64,000 bases of DNA, from positions 176,874-240,873 of the forward strand of contig BPJE01000002.1 in NCBI GenBank assembly GCA_026004455.1, in the 5' to 3' direction. The first letter of the stretch is position 1. Every line of letters begins with the position of its first letter. Made by a program: the position numbers and the translations under genes. The notes below the pieces were generated by a model. It saw nothing but the letters and a program-made list of their open reading frames with translations. It ran no database searches and had not been told where the DNA came from. This DNA is from Patescibacteria group bacterium. Its GTDB lineage: Bacteria; Patescibacteriota; Microgenomatia; UBA1406; GWC2-37-13. Below are positions 39,903-49,920 of the stretch, piece by piece.

Positions 39903-42434
39903 ATGGATCTTCAAAATATTAAAGGACTAACTACTCATCAAGCCCAAGAACTTCTTAAAAAATATGGTACAAACGAGATAAAAGAAGAAAAAAAATTTAC
40001 TCTTATTAAAGCTTTTTTATCACAATTTAATAATTTTTTAATCTTACTTTTAATTGCTGCGGCAATAATCTCTTTTTTTGTTGGTGAGACACTTGATGCA
40101 ATTTTTATCATTGCCATTGTTATTTTGAATGCTTTTTTTGGTCTTTATCAAGAATATCAAGCAGAAAAATCTTTAAAATCTCTAAAAAAAATGACAAAAA
40201 CCATGGTCAGAGTAATAAGAGATGGCAAAGAACAAGAGATCGATAGTCGTTTTTTAGTCCCTGGAGACATAATCCATCTTGAAGAAGGATCAAAAATCCC
40301 AGCTGATGGTGAACTTATTTATGGAATTAATTTAGAAGTTAATGAAGCAATGTTAACTGGAGAATCATTGCCAGTTGTTAAAAATTTAAACAATGAAAAT
40401 CTAGTTTTTGCCGGAACTATTGTCACCCGTGGTCGAGGTTATGTAAAAATTACCTCAACTGGCTCAAACACTCGCTTTGGAAAAATTGCTAGAACTTTAC
40501 AAAATATCAAAGAAACAAAAACACCTCTTCAAGAAAAACTCGAAAACTTTACCAAACAAATTGGTCTTATTGGTATTACTGCTTCAATCATTGTTTTTTT
40601 TCTTTCTTTTGTTAAAGAAAAAAATACCTTAGAAAGCTTTATTTTTGCTATATCTTTAGCTGTTGCTGCTGTGCCTGAAGGACTACCAGCAGTAATGACA
40701 ATCATTTTGTCAATTGGCGTTGAAAGAATGGCTAAGAAAAAAACTATCGTCCGTAAACTTAATGCTATTGAAACAATGGGTTCACTGACATTAATTGCTA
40801 CTGATAAAACTGGTACACTAACAACTAATCAAATGCGCGTCAGAAAAATCTGGGTTGATGAAAAAGAATATGATATTTCCTCTCCTCCAACAGGAAATAA
40901 CCATCCATTTTCTTTGATTTTATTAAATAGTGTTTTATGTTCAACTGCCTCACTTGTAAAAAAAGTCGATCATGGAGATGAATTTGATGTTATTGGTGAT
41001 ACAACCGAAGGAGCGCTTTTAATTATGGCTCATCATCAAGGACTTTTTTATGAACAAGAAAGAAATAATTGGCAGATTGAGGAAGAAATACCATTTTCTG
41101 CCATTACAAAAAGAATGACAATAAAAGTCAAAAGTCAAAAGTCAAAAGTCAAAAGTAATTTTGTTTTTTCCAAGGGAGCGCCTGAATCAATTTTGGAAAT
41201 TTGTAATTTTTATCAACTAGGCAATGAAGTAAAAAAATTAACGCCCGTAAAAAAACAACAGATTGAAAAAGAGTTTGAAAAATTTGCTCAAAAAGGACTA
41301 AGAATGATTGCTTTTTCTTATAAAATACCAGATAAATCTTCAAAAAAGCTAGAGGAAAATCAGATATTTTTAGGATTTGTCGGTATTGCTGATCCTGTAA
41401 GAGCTGAGGTCAAACAAGCAGTAGAAAAAGCAAAAAAAGCTGGAATTAAAGTGGTGATGATAACTGGTGATAATGAACTTACAGCTGAAGCAGTTGCCAT
41501 TGAAACTGGAATTATAAAAAAAGGTGAAGATATAATTAATGGAAAAATTTTAAGAGAATATACAGACGAGCAACTTTTAGAAATTTTGCCAAAAACAAAA
41601 GTCTTTGCCCGGACTTACCCTGAAGATAAATATCGAATTGTTAAACTTTATCAACAATTAGGTGAGATCGTTGCGGTTACTGGAGATGGAGTTAACGATG
41701 CTTTAGCTTTAAAACAAGCAGAGGTTGGTGTAGCAATGGGAAAAACTGGCACTGATGTTGCTAAAGATACTGCTCATATAATTATAACAGACGATAATTT
41801 TGCTACTTTAGTTGAGGCAATTGAACAAGGAAGAAATATATTTGTTCACATTAAAAATGCAATTAAATATTTACTGTCGTGCAATATTGGTGAAATTATT
41901 TATATTTTAACTGCATTAATTTTTAATTTACCAGTACCTACACCTCTTCAACTTTTGTATATAAACATAGCAACAGATGGTCTTCCAGCAATCTCTTTAG
42001 CTTTTGCTCCAAATGATAAAGAAATTATCAATAAACCACCAAGAAGATCTTTGAATATACTAGATAAAATTGATTATCATTATATTTTTATTATTGGAAT
42101 ATTAACAACTATTTTAGCAGTCCTTTCCTTGTTTATAAAAAATTCAACAACAGTCTTATTTTCAACAATTATTTTTATTCAGCAATTTGTCTTAATAGAC
42201 ATTTTCTTATCTCATCGTCATATCATACCTAATTTTAAACTATTAATTAATCCTATATTTATAGTTGCCTTTCTTTTTCCTTTTGTAATTCATCCTTTAA
42301 TACTTTATAATCCCATTCTCCAACAAGTATTCAAAACCCAACCCTTAAATTTTGACATACTATTCATTCTCATCTTTTTCTCCAGTTTAATTATCATTGC
42401 CATTCGCGGAGTTAAGGAGTTTTTGAGGATGTAA
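39903..42434 (+). CDS. P-type cation-transporting ATPase (P2, Ca2+-type)
   Basis: An 843-residue P-type ATPase. Seen: actuator loop MLTGESLPV, the PEGL motif in TM4 (AAVPEGLPAVMTIILSIGVERMAKK), phosphorylation site DKTGTLTTN (Asp about residue 301), KGAPE in the nucleotide-binding domain, MITGDNELTAEAVA, and hinge VTGDGVNDALALKQAEVGVAMGKTG. The six C-terminal helices contain NIATDGLPAISLAF. PEGL and the overall layout match PMCA/PacL-type Ca2+ pumps. A GTCAAAA heptamer stretch encodes KVKSQKSKVKS in the N-domain (41126-41158), a position that tolerates insertion. Confidence 0.94.
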   Translation: MDLQNIKGLTTHQAQELLKKYGTNEIKEEKKFTLIKAFLSQFNNFLILLLIAAAIISFFVGETLDAIFIIAIVILNAFFGLYQEYQAEKSLKSLKKMTKTMVRVIRDGKEQEIDSRFLVPGDIIHLEEGSKIPADGELIYGINLEVNEAMLTGESLPVVKNLNNENLVFAGTIVTRGRGYVKITSTGSNTRFGKIARTLQNIKETKTPLQEKLENFTKQIGLIGITASIIVFFLSFVKEKNTLESFIFAISLAVAAVPEGLPAVMTIILSIGVERMAKKKTIVRKLNAIETMGSLTLIATDKTGTLTTNQMRVRKIWVDEKEYDISSPPTGNNHPFSLILLNSVLCSTASLVKKVDHGDEFDVIGDTTEGALLIMAHHQGLFYEQERNNWQIEEEIPFSAITKRMTIKVKSQKSKVKSNFVFSKGAPESILEICNFYQLGNEVKKLTPVKKQQIEKEFEKFAQKGLRMIAFSYKIPDKSSKKLEENQIFLGFVGIADPVRAEVKQAVEKAKKAGIKVVMITGDNELTAEAVAIETGIIKKGEDIINGKILREYTDEQLLEILPKTKVFARTYPEDKYRIVKLYQQLGEIVAVTGDGVNDALALKQAEVGVAMGKTGTDVAKDTAHIIITDDNFATLVEAIEQGRNIFVHIKNAIKYLLSCNIGEIIYILTALIFNLPVPTPLQLLYINIATDGLPAISLAFAPNDKEIINKPPRRSLNILDKIDYHYIFIIGILTTILAVLSLFIKNSTTVLFSTIIFIQQFVLIDIFLSHRHIIPNFKLLINPIFIVAFLFPFVIHPLILYNPILQQVFKTQPLNFDILFILIFFSSLIIIAIRGVKEFLRM

Positions 42435-42486
42435 GTCTTTATGATTTGAAAAAAAATTAAAACATATTTTTTATCATATAATCAAT

Positions 42487-44763
42487 ATGGTTGACGATAG
42501 AGTATCTGAATCAGGATTAATTATTCCAGGATTAGAAAATCCTCCAGAAACTCAATTACCAGAAGATGCTAGTCCTATACCGTTCAAACTTTTGGAGAAA
42601 CTTAGACAATTAGGTTATGAAACAGGCCAAAACCCAAGCGGATTATCTGTTGTTTCCAAACCAATAACTATAGAACCTCCTACTTCCCCCTCACAAAAAG
42701 AGCCTGTTAAAATAGAATTAGATTCATCTGTAAGCGCTTCTTATTTACAAGAACAATTAACAGAAGCAATAGCTTTACAATTAGATTTAAAAGAATTTAA
42801 AGAAAATAAACAAGTAGTCCAACTTTTTCAATCAACATATCAAGCTCTTGAAGCTATCGAAAAAACAATTTACCCACAAATAATAATAGGTCTTCAAGCT
42901 CAAATAGCGAATTTAGAATTTAAATTAAAAATTTCAGATGATCCTCAAAAAAGACAAGAACTTGAAGAATATAAATTAATCTTAAACAGTCCAGAAAAAC
43001 TTCAGGAATATATATTAGAAATAATAAAACAATTGGATATCAACCAAGAAAAACTACCTCAAGAAATAAAAGATGCTTTTGCTTTAATTCAATCATCATC
43101 AATAGAAACTATTGAGCAACTAGCAATAATAACAACACAATTAATTTCTTCAACTAAAGAATTTACTCTACCAAAAACAAAAAAAATGCTTGAAGTTTTA
43201 AATTTTGTTATTAATTATAAAGGAAGATTTAAAAAAGAATTATTATTATCATCTTCATCAGGTGTTTCAAGTGTTTTAGTTGATGCCTTAAGAAATCAAC
43301 CTCTGTTAAGAGGATCATTTGAAAATTGGAGATTAATTCTTTCTATTGCTGACTGGCTTGAATTTTCTCCTTCTGATGCTGATGAGTTTATGTGTTATTA
43401 TCTTGAAAGCGGTCTTTCTATGAGAAATCCAATCATTGCCAGAATAGCATTTATTGCTGAAAATAAATTCCCTCAAGGAAAATTTGCAAAAGAACAAGAA
43501 AAAAGACGACAAATTTTTGCTGAAAATTATCAAGAAGCAGAAAATAAAGGGTTACTTGATCTTTTTCTTCAACCAGAAGATAAAGATTTTGATCAAAAAT
43601 TTAAAGAAGATATTAATAATGTTTTAAAAGAATCTTTATCTTTTGAAGAGTTTATCAAAAGATATTTACCAACTATTGATGAAGATAAAAAATCACAACT
43701 AATGAGTCAGTATTCTTTCAATAAAGAAAAGGATACCTTAAATAATTTTTTTGAAAATCTTCAATCTTTTTTAAAAAAAGGACGAAAAATAACTGATCAA
43801 ATAATTTTCACTATTCCACCTTCAGAATTAAAAGGCAAAATTGGATACGAAGTAGAAGCATTTGTTTATAATGGATTATCAGATAATGTTCCTTTATTTA
43901 AATTACCTCCTGAGTTTCATTTTTCTTTTCCAAGTTATAGAGAAAGAGAGAATGGATTTCTTATTGAAATTAAACCAAATTTTAGTTCTTTAGAAGGAAG
44001 TTTATCTTTTGAAGCCGCTTTAAAACTAACACTGTGGGCAAGAAGAAATCAAAGAATTATTCAATCTCAATCTTTTCATATTCATTTAGACAGAGATGAT
44101 TTTTCTTCTTTTGAAGATTTCTATACTAAAAAATGTTTTTTATTATCAGATATTCGATTAGGTATAAATAAAAATACATGGGAAATACGACAACTCTCAG
44201 CTATTCCAAATGATCATATTAGTTTCTTAAATAGTTTATTAATTGGTAAATTTTCTCAATCTACAGAACCTGAAGAATGGCAAAAGGGACTTTTTGGAAG
44301 ATTGTCAAAAATACCAACCAACCCCAATCTCTTAAATCAATGGCTTGAATCAAAAATAATAATTAATGGCAGATCAATTAAATTAGTTGACGCAATTAAA
44401 AAAGAGCCTGAAGAATTTGATTATGTTATTAAAAGAATATTCTCAAGTCCGCATGAAGGAGTTGGAATAGTTTTTGTTGAAAAATTAGCAGACGCAATTA
44501 AAGAAGAACCTAGAAAATTTGAGTATATTATTGACAGCATATTATCAAGTCCTCATGAGAAGGTTGTTAATAAATTTTTAGAAAATGAAGTATTAATAAA
44601 CTCAATAGCAAACGCAATTAAAGAAGAACCTGGAAGATTTGAGTCTGTTATTGAAAAAAAAATAGAAAAACTAAGAAGAAAAGGGCTTCTTGGTAATTTT
44701 AATTATTATTTCTTCTTAAAAATACCAAAAAACAAACAAATATTTTCAGGCTTATTTTTTTAA
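42487..44763 (+). CDS. Large protein with central possible amidoligase-like region and C-terminal helical repeats (unknown)
   Basis: A 758-residue soluble protein I do not recognise as a whole. Residues 1-90 are disordered. Residues 90-440 are alpha-helical. At about 451-540 there is GYEVEAFVYNGL, ENGFLIEIKPNFSSLEGS and QSFHIHLDRDDF; the spacing of acidic residues and the (F)HIHLD strand vaguely recalls ATP-grasp-like amidoligase proteins, but this is weak. The C-terminus has three imperfect repeats of about 30-36 residues: VDAIKKEPEEFDYVIKRI, ADAIKEEPRKFEYIIDSI and ANAIKEEPGRFESVIEK, the first two followed by (L/F)SSPHE. CATATAAT lies 8 bases before the ATG, suggesting a leaderless transcript. 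Confidence 0.55.
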   Translation: MVDDRVSESGLIIPGLENPPETQLPEDASPIPFKLLEKLRQLGYETGQNPSGLSVVSKPITIEPPTSPSQKEPVKIELDSSVSASYLQEQLTEAIALQLDLKEFKENKQVVQLFQSTYQALEAIEKTIYPQIIIGLQAQIANLEFKLKISDDPQKRQELEEYKLILNSPEKLQEYILEIIKQLDINQEKLPQEIKDAFALIQSSSIETIEQLAIITTQLISSTKEFTLPKTKKMLEVLNFVINYKGRFKKELLLSSSSGVSSVLVDALRNQPLLRGSFENWRLILSIADWLEFSPSDADEFMCYYLESGLSMRNPIIARIAFIAENKFPQGKFAKEQEKRRQIFAENYQEAENKGLLDLFLQPEDKDFDQKFKEDINNVLKESLSFEEFIKRYLPTIDEDKKSQLMSQYSFNKEKDTLNNFFENLQSFLKKGRKITDQIIFTIPPSELKGKIGYEVEAFVYNGLSDNVPLFKLPPEFHFSFPSYRERENGFLIEIKPNFSSLEGSLSFEAALKLTLWARRNQRIIQSQSFHIHLDRDDFSSFEDFYTKKCFLLSDIRLGINKNTWEIRQLSAIPNDHISFLNSLLIGKFSQSTEPEEWQKGLFGRLSKIPTNPNLLNQWLESKIIINGRSIKLVDAIKKEPEEFDYVIKRIFSSPHEGVGIVFVEKLADAIKEEPRKFEYIIDSILSSPHEKVVNKFLENEVLINSIANAIKEEPGRFESVIEKKIEKLRRKGLLGNFNYYFFLKIPKNKQIFSGLFF

Positions 44764-45046
44764 TTATTTCTAATTTTAACTTAAACTTTTACCTTTTAAC
44801 TTTTCAATTATTAATTTATTGAATTATTTATTATTGATTAAAAATTTATTTATTAAAAATTAAAATTTGTATTAGTCTACAGACAGGGGTTTAGAATTTA
44901 GGATTTAGGATTTATGTTAATTAGATCAATTAAAAATTAGATTGATTTATTCATTTTTTATATTATCCTAACAATACACCGATAAACCGCGTAATTCGAA
45001 TTGAAATAAATCTAATTTCTTTTTTTAAACCATACATAAACAACTA
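44764..45046. other. AT-rich spacer with repeat remnants
   Basis: Contains TTTAGGATTTAGGATTTA units, and CAATACACCGATAAACCGCG followed by AATTCGAATTG, a possible decayed unit of the ACGACCGCG family. No coding frame seen. Confidence 0.5.
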
Positions 45047-45439
45047 TTAGAGAAGATTTTTTAATTCTTGAAGAAGTTTGTTAGCTGATTTTGTTTGTAA
45101 TCTTTTTTTCTACATTATTTATCCAATCTTTAGCATCATGATAACCTTTCTTCAATAATTCTTTAGCAGTAAATGTTTGTCCTAAAATATCAGCGTCTTT
45201 AGCAATATTACCAGCTATATTACTTCTTGTTTCCACTTGCAACCAAAAATCTTTTAACTCTTTAAATTCAGGTAAATCAATTAATTGCTATTCAGTTATT
45301 TCTTCTTTATTAACTTTAACATAACGATTAGCTACTTTATGAAAATCACCAATTCGACATTCTTCAATATCATGAAAAACTAATTCTTCTCTTTCTACTC
45401 CAATTAAACTCCACCCCTGATGAGGAATTTTTTTAGTTG
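45047..45439 (-). pseudogene. HD-domain nucleotidase remnant (HDDC2/YfbR-like)
   Basis: The reverse strand reads GWSLIGVEREELVFHDIEECRIGDFHKVANRYVKVNKEEITE, a TAG stop, LIDLPEFKELKDFWLQVETRSNIAGNIAKDADILGQTFTAKELLKKGYHDAKDWINNVEK, then a frameshift at an A-run before RLQTKSANKLLQELKN. HDIEECRIGD-HK is the HD motif of the 5'-deoxynucleotidase / HD-domain-3 family. The N-terminal 40-50 residues with the first His are missing. At least three lesions, so it is dead. Confidence 0.75.
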
Positions 45440-46137
45440 TTCAAGTTCGAAAATAAATTTTACTAAAGATTTTAACTTCATAGAGCTTTTATATTTTATC
45501 AAAAAATACAAACTTGTTTAAACTCACTATTCTATATTTTTTAATTACATAAAAAACAGAATGATAATAATATAAAAAATTTTACAGACATATATTTAAA
45601 AAATCAAAAAAAATATCAAATATTTTTTTAATTTTTAGTGTTTTATTAAAACCTATATTCTCTTGACAAGACAAAGAAAAATGTTTTTTATTAGTTAATA
45701 AATTCTAAATTTGTAATATATGAGCGAAATATTCGAAAAAAATAAAGATTATTAGAAAAAACACAAAAATAAAAATAGTGTTTAAATCATTAATTTTAAT
45801 TAAAACTTAATTCACAAGTTCACACTTGTTAGTTATAAAATAATTCCTTAGATTCCGCATCAAGTGCGAAATGACAAACACTTTTAACAAGGACAGAACC
45901 TTTTTGAAAAAAGGTTCTGTCCTTAAAATTATATCAATTTAAAAATTACTCATTTTTGTTTATTTTTATATTGTTCTGACAATCCAGCCGCGACTTCGTA
46001 GGTAGGATTGGAATAAACTTCTATCTATTTTATACATATATGTACAGGATAATATAACAAATAATCGATGTTAAGAAACAAATAATTCACTCTTATAGTA
46101 ATCACTAAACGTTTTGTTATCTTATACTTAATATTAA
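45440..46137. other. Gene-free spacer with scattered palindromes
   Basis: Holds CTTGACAAG near 45662 without a convincing -10 box, the half-palindrome GATTCCGCATCAAGTGCG at 45850-45877, the GGACAGAACC hairpin (45889-45924), and GACAATCCAGCCGCGACTTC with GTAGGTAGGATTGG near 45967-46010, an ACGACCGCG-type hairpin. No coding frame seen. Confidence 0.6.
45889..45924. repeat. GGACAGAACC hairpin, copy 5
   Basis: AAGGACAGAACCTTTTT, loop GAA, AAAAGGTTCTGTCCTT; one A shorter than copies 1 and 6, otherwise identical. No gene ends nearby, so a terminator role is unlikely here. Confidence 0.85.
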
Positions 46138-46615
46138 TTAAATATCTAATTTCCACCAAAGGAAATAACTTATTCTATGCAAACCTTTATTTATAGAATC
46201 TGCAGAATATGTAAAATACAATAAAGATAAACAGTAAAAGAAAATACTAAGAATTTCGAAATACACATTTTTATTTTTAATTGCTAAATCAATATTAATA
46301 GAAAAAAAAGAATTAGCAATGCAATACTCATCCATAAAGAAGCTGCTAAAAAATGCTCGCCTGCATTTTTAATTATTTTTAAAGCTTTTCTTTCTTTTAA
46401 AATAGAAGCGTATGAAAATAAAGTTTGAGATATTGCACAAGTTATTCCAATAATTGTTAAAATAACTATATAAGTGATTTAATATCTTTTTGATAAAAAA
46501 GATAGAATATCAAACCATAAAGTATAATTAAAGTAAGATAACAAGGAGTTTTAAATCTAATGAAAGAATAAATATTAAGAATTTGACTTATTTTATTTTC
46601 TTTTTTTTCTTTCAT
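46138..46615 (-). pseudogene. Small membrane protein gene, frameshifted (unknown family)
   Basis: Starts MKEKKENKISQILNIYSFIRFKTPCYLTLIILYGLIFYLFYQKDIKSL; shifts frame to IVILTIIGITCAISQTLFSYASILKERKALKIIKNAGEHFLAASLWMSIALLILFF; shifts again to FSINIDLAIKNKNVYFEILSIFFYCLSLLYFTYSADSINKGLHRISYFLWWKLDI. Together these make a coherent four-helix membrane protein of about 155 residues. Two single-base shifts separate the pieces. I do not recognise the family. Confidence 0.6.
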
Positions 46616-46627
46616 ATTCTTCAATTT

Positions 46628-49204
46628 CTATACGATAATAAAATTCACTATCTTCCCCTCAATATATATCATCTTATATTTTTTCCCTTCCAAATATTTT
46701 TTTACTTTTTCATTTTCCAAAGCAATTTTTTCTATTTCACGTTTCACGTTATACGTTTCACGTTTTACTTTTATTGTCGCTCTCAACTTTCCATTTACCT
46801 GAACTGGAATAACTATCTCTTCATCCTCTACTTCCTCTGGTTTGGGCCAAATGGATAAATGAATTGATGTTTTTTCGCCAAAAACTTCTCGCCAAATCTC
46901 CTCAGTTAAAAATGGCGCAAAAGGCGCTAAAATCTGTAAAAATTTCTTTGCATTTTCTACTGAAAGATTTTTATCACTTTCCACACTTTTCTCAAAATCA
47001 TTCACAAACTCCATCATCGCCGCAATCGCTGTATTAAACTTAATCTGACTTATATCCTCTGTTACTTTTTTTATTGTTTTATTTAATTTTGCTACTAACT
47101 GCCTGTCTTCCTCAATTTTGACTTTTGTCCGCCAGCTGGCGGATTGACTTTTGACTTTTAATTTCTGATAAATCTCCCACACCCTTTTTAAAAATCTATA
47201 ACATCCTTGCAAAGCTTTTGTTGACCAAGCAATCTCTGATGAAAACGGCGCCATAAACATCTCATAAAGTCTTAAAGTATCAGCACCATACTCTTTAACA
47301 ACATCATCAGGATTAATTACATTGCCAAAAGACTTACTCATTTTTCGATGATCCTCAGCTAAAACCATACCAACATTTCGCAGTCGCAAAAAAGGTTCTT
47401 TAAAATTCAAAAGTCCTAGATCATATAATGCTTTTACCCAAAAACGAGCATACAAAAGATGAAGCACCGCATGCTCCGCTCCTCCCAAATACCAATCAAC
47501 TGGAAGAAAAAAATTGTTTTTAGTTTTTTCTTTCCATTCTTCTTCTAATTTTTGATTTTTGATTTTTGATTTTTGATTTTGAGCGAAGCGAATAAAGTAC
47601 CAACAACTTCCTGCCCAATTAGGCATTGTGTCTGTCTCTCTTTTTGCCGGTCCCCCACATTTTGGGCAAGTTGTAGTGACAAATTCTGGTATTGCTGCCA
47701 AAGGCGACTCACCTGATTCAAGCGGCTCATAACTCTCAACATAAGGTAATTTTAATGGTAAATCTTTTTCATCAATTGGTTGCCAACCACATTTTTTGCA
47801 ATTTACCATCGGTATCGGCTCGCCCCAATATCGCTGACGTGAAAAAATCCAGTCGCGAAGCTTATACTGCACTGTTTTTTTACCTAAATTTAACGCCTGT
47901 AATTTTTCTGTTATTTTTTCAATTGCTTGCTCTGAAGTTAATCCATCAAATTCTCCAGAGTTAACCAATATTCCATAATCGGTATAAGCCTCTTCTTTCC
48001 ATTCATTTTGAATTTTAAATTGTAATTTTGAATTTTGAATTTTGAATTTTGAATTTTTATCAGGTAAAATCACCACTTTTATTGGCAAACCATATTTTTT
48101 CGCAAACTCATAGTCTCTCTCATCATGAGCCGGCACTACCATCACTGCTCCTTCTCCATACCAACCCAAAACATAATCTGCCACCCAAATTGGTATTTCC
48201 TCACCTGTTAAAGGATGAATTGCCTTCAATCCCGTATCAACGCCAGTTTTTTCTTTTGTTAAATCAGTTCGTACCAAATCCAATTTTCTTTTTGCCTCTT
48301 CAACATATTTTTTAATTTCTTCTAATTTTTCTTTTTGAATTTTGAATTTTGAATTTTGAATTTCATCAATCAACCAATGTTCTGGTGCTACCACCAAAGC
48401 TGTTACTCCAAACAAAGTATCGGGCCTAGTCGTAAAAACTTTAATAAATTTTTCTTCATTAATTTTTAATTTTTGATTTTTAATTTTAAATTTTATTTCC
48501 GCTCCTTCTGACCTTCCAATCCAGTTTTTTTGCATTTCCAAAATTCCTTGTGGCCAATCTAGATCCTTTAAATCCTCCAAAAGCCTATCGGCATACTTTG
48601 TAATTTGAAATACCCATTGAGGCAAAGTTTTTCGGGTAATTGGTTTTTGACAACGTTCATGAGTACCATCTGGCAAAACTTCTTCCTCAGCTAGTCCAGT
48701 TTTGCATGAAGGACAGTAATAAACAGGGATTTCCTTTTTATACAAAAGCCCCATCTTGAAAAACTGAATAAAAAGCCATTGAGTCCATTTGTAATATTCA
48801 GGATCAGTGGTAGAAAACTCTCGTTCCCAATCATAAGAAAAGCCAAGCATTTTCATTTGACGACGAAAATTAGCAATATTTTTTGGCACTAAATCCATTG
48901 GATTTTTTTTGGCTTTAATCGCTGCATTTTCTGCTGGCAATCCAAAAGCATCCCAACCCATTGGATGAAGTACTGGATAACCATTCATTCTAAAAAATCT
49001 TGCTAAAACATCAGTGCCTGTATAAATACGAACGTGACCAACATGAAGACCAGCACCTGATGGATAAGGAAACATTGATAAAACATATTGTTTAGGTTTA
49101 CTAGTTTGCGAGTTAGCGGGTTGGCAAGTTTTATAGACTCCTTCCCTCTCCCACGCTTCAATCCACTTTTCTTCAAACTTTTCAGGCTGATATTTATCCT
49201 TCAT
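46628..49204 (-). CDS. leuS: Leucyl-tRNA synthetase with several repeat-derived insertions
   Basis: An 858-residue class I synthetase charging tRNA-Leu. Seen: YPSGAGLHVGHVRIYTGTDVLARF (HIGH), the editing domain (TTRPDTLFGVTALVVAPEH; VPAHDERDYEFAKKYGLP), DWIFSRQRYWGEPIP, the zinc-like TTCPKCGGPAKRETDTMPNWAGSCWYF, and DHRKMSKSFGNVINPDD (KMSKS). Repeat-encoded low-complexity peptides lie in frame at six or more sites, for example [72 protein letters not shown] and KVKRETYNVKRE. All core motifs remain, so it should be functional. Confidence 0.96.
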   Translation of the reverse strand: MKDKYQPEKFEEKWIEAWEREGVYKTCQPANSQTSKPKQYVLSMFPYPSGAGLHVGHVRIYTGTDVLARFFRMNGYPVLHPMGWDAFGLPAENAAIKAKKNPMDLVPKNIANFRRQMKMLGFSYDWEREFSTTDPEYYKWTQWLFIQFFKMGLLYKKEIPVYYCPSCKTGLAEEEVLPDGTHERCQKPITRKTLPQWVFQITKYADRLLEDLKDLDWPQGILEMQKNWIGRSEGAEIKFKIKNQKLKINEEKFIKVFTTRPDTLFGVTALVVAPEHWLIDEIQNSKFKIQKEKLEEIKKYVEEAKRKLDLVRTDLTKEKTGVDTGLKAIHPLTGEEIPIWVADYVLGWYGEGAVMVVPAHDERDYEFAKKYGLPIKVVILPDKNSKFKIQNSKLQFKIQNEWKEEAYTDYGILVNSGEFDGLTSEQAIEKITEKLQALNLGKKTVQYKLRDWIFSRQRYWGEPIPMVNCKKCGWQPIDEKDLPLKLPYVESYEPLESGESPLAAIPEFVTTTCPKCGGPAKRETDTMPNWAGSCWYFIRFAQNQKSKIKNQKLEEEWKEKTKNNFFLPVDWYLGGAEHAVLHLLYARFWVKALYDLGLLNFKEPFLRLRNVGMVLAEDHRKMSKSFGNVINPDDVVKEYGADTLRLYEMFMAPFSSEIAWSTKALQGCYRFLKRVWEIYQKLKVKSQSASWRTKVKIEEDRQLVAKLNKTIKKVTEDISQIKFNTAIAAMMEFVNDFEKSVESDKNLSVENAKKFLQILAPFAPFLTEEIWREVFGEKTSIHLSIWPKPEEVEDEEIVIPVQVNGKLRATIKVKRETYNVKREIEKIALENEKVKKYLEGKKYKMIYIEGKIVNFIIV
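47128..47143. repeat. CCGCCAGCTGGCGG palindrome inside leuS
   Basis: TCCGCCAGCTGGCGGA with GACTTTTG heptamers on both sides. On the coding strand it yields QSASWRTKVK, the same peptide as in the pepP-like gene. Confidence 0.88.
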
Positions 49205-49920
49205 ATCCTTAAATTTTACTTTATAAAAATCTTCTTGACAAGAAGAAGAATAATTATTTATGCTCTAAAATAATAAAACAATAACACAAAAAACATAAAA
49301 AGCACCTATACAGTATCTACAATACAACAACTTGTCATGAATGTGGGAGAACTGGTAAAGATTCTAAAACTGAAGAATTAGCTCTTTATTGTAGTTGTAG
49401 TATATACACCTTCATATATACTCCTCTGGTTTTTATTACTAATTTGTCGCGGTCGTGGTGAAAATTGTTAAAAAAATTTTTTAATGATATTTTAAAAAAT
49501 TGAGGCTAAATTTTTAATTTTGGAACAATTTGTTACGACCACGTTAAATTTTTATTAAATTTAAATAGCTGATAAACTTTGAGGATAATTTTTTTTAATA
49601 TTTGTAACCAATTTTCAACTTGAAAAACATCAAAAAATTCTTTAATTTTTAAAATTCTGTAATTAAATTGATTAATTCTTTCTTTCAAGATCTTCCCATT
49701 TTTACATCTAGTTTACCATTTTTTATATCATCTGCTGTCTCATAAAGATTTGCCAAAACATCAGCTGCTTTAATTAAGTTTACATAATAGAACATTGATT
49801 TTTTAATACTTTTTAATTATAATATTAAAAACAAAAAATATTCATTATTAATAGATTTAAACTTAATTAAAAGCTTTTAAAATTCAAAAAACATCTTTAC
49901 TTAAAGATATAAAAATAAAA
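49205..49920. other. Long spacer with promoter-like, repeat and gene-remnant sequences
   Basis: TTGACA at 49235-49240 is followed by AGAAGAAGAATAATTATT and TATGCT, a promoter-like arrangement with an AAG run. At 49305-49430 a frame without start reads TTTCHECGRTGKDSKTEELALYCSCS in pieces, a possible zinc-ribbon remnant. The paired palindrome is at 49439-49553. On the other strand 49685-49795 reads MFYYVNLIKAADVLANLYETADDIKNGKLDVKMGRS then TGA and KKELINLITEF, perhaps a decayed gene. None is secure. Confidence 0.45.
49439..49553. repeat. Paired palindromic repeat, ACGACCGCG family, copy 3
   Basis: The left unit contains AATTTGTCGCGGTCGTGG and AAAATTGTT. The right unit contains GGAACAATTTGTTACGACC and ACGTTAAATTTTT. 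The spacer has AAAAAAATTTTTTAAT and TTGAGGCTAAATTT, closely like copies 1 and 2. No Cas2-like gene is next to this copy, so it stands alone like a non-autonomous element. Confidence 0.75.

Noticed and set aside
49305..49433. Cys-rich frame TTTCHECGRTGKDSKTEE...YCSCS
   Set aside because: No start codon in frame and it runs into the palindromic repeat; at best a remnant of a zinc-ribbon gene.
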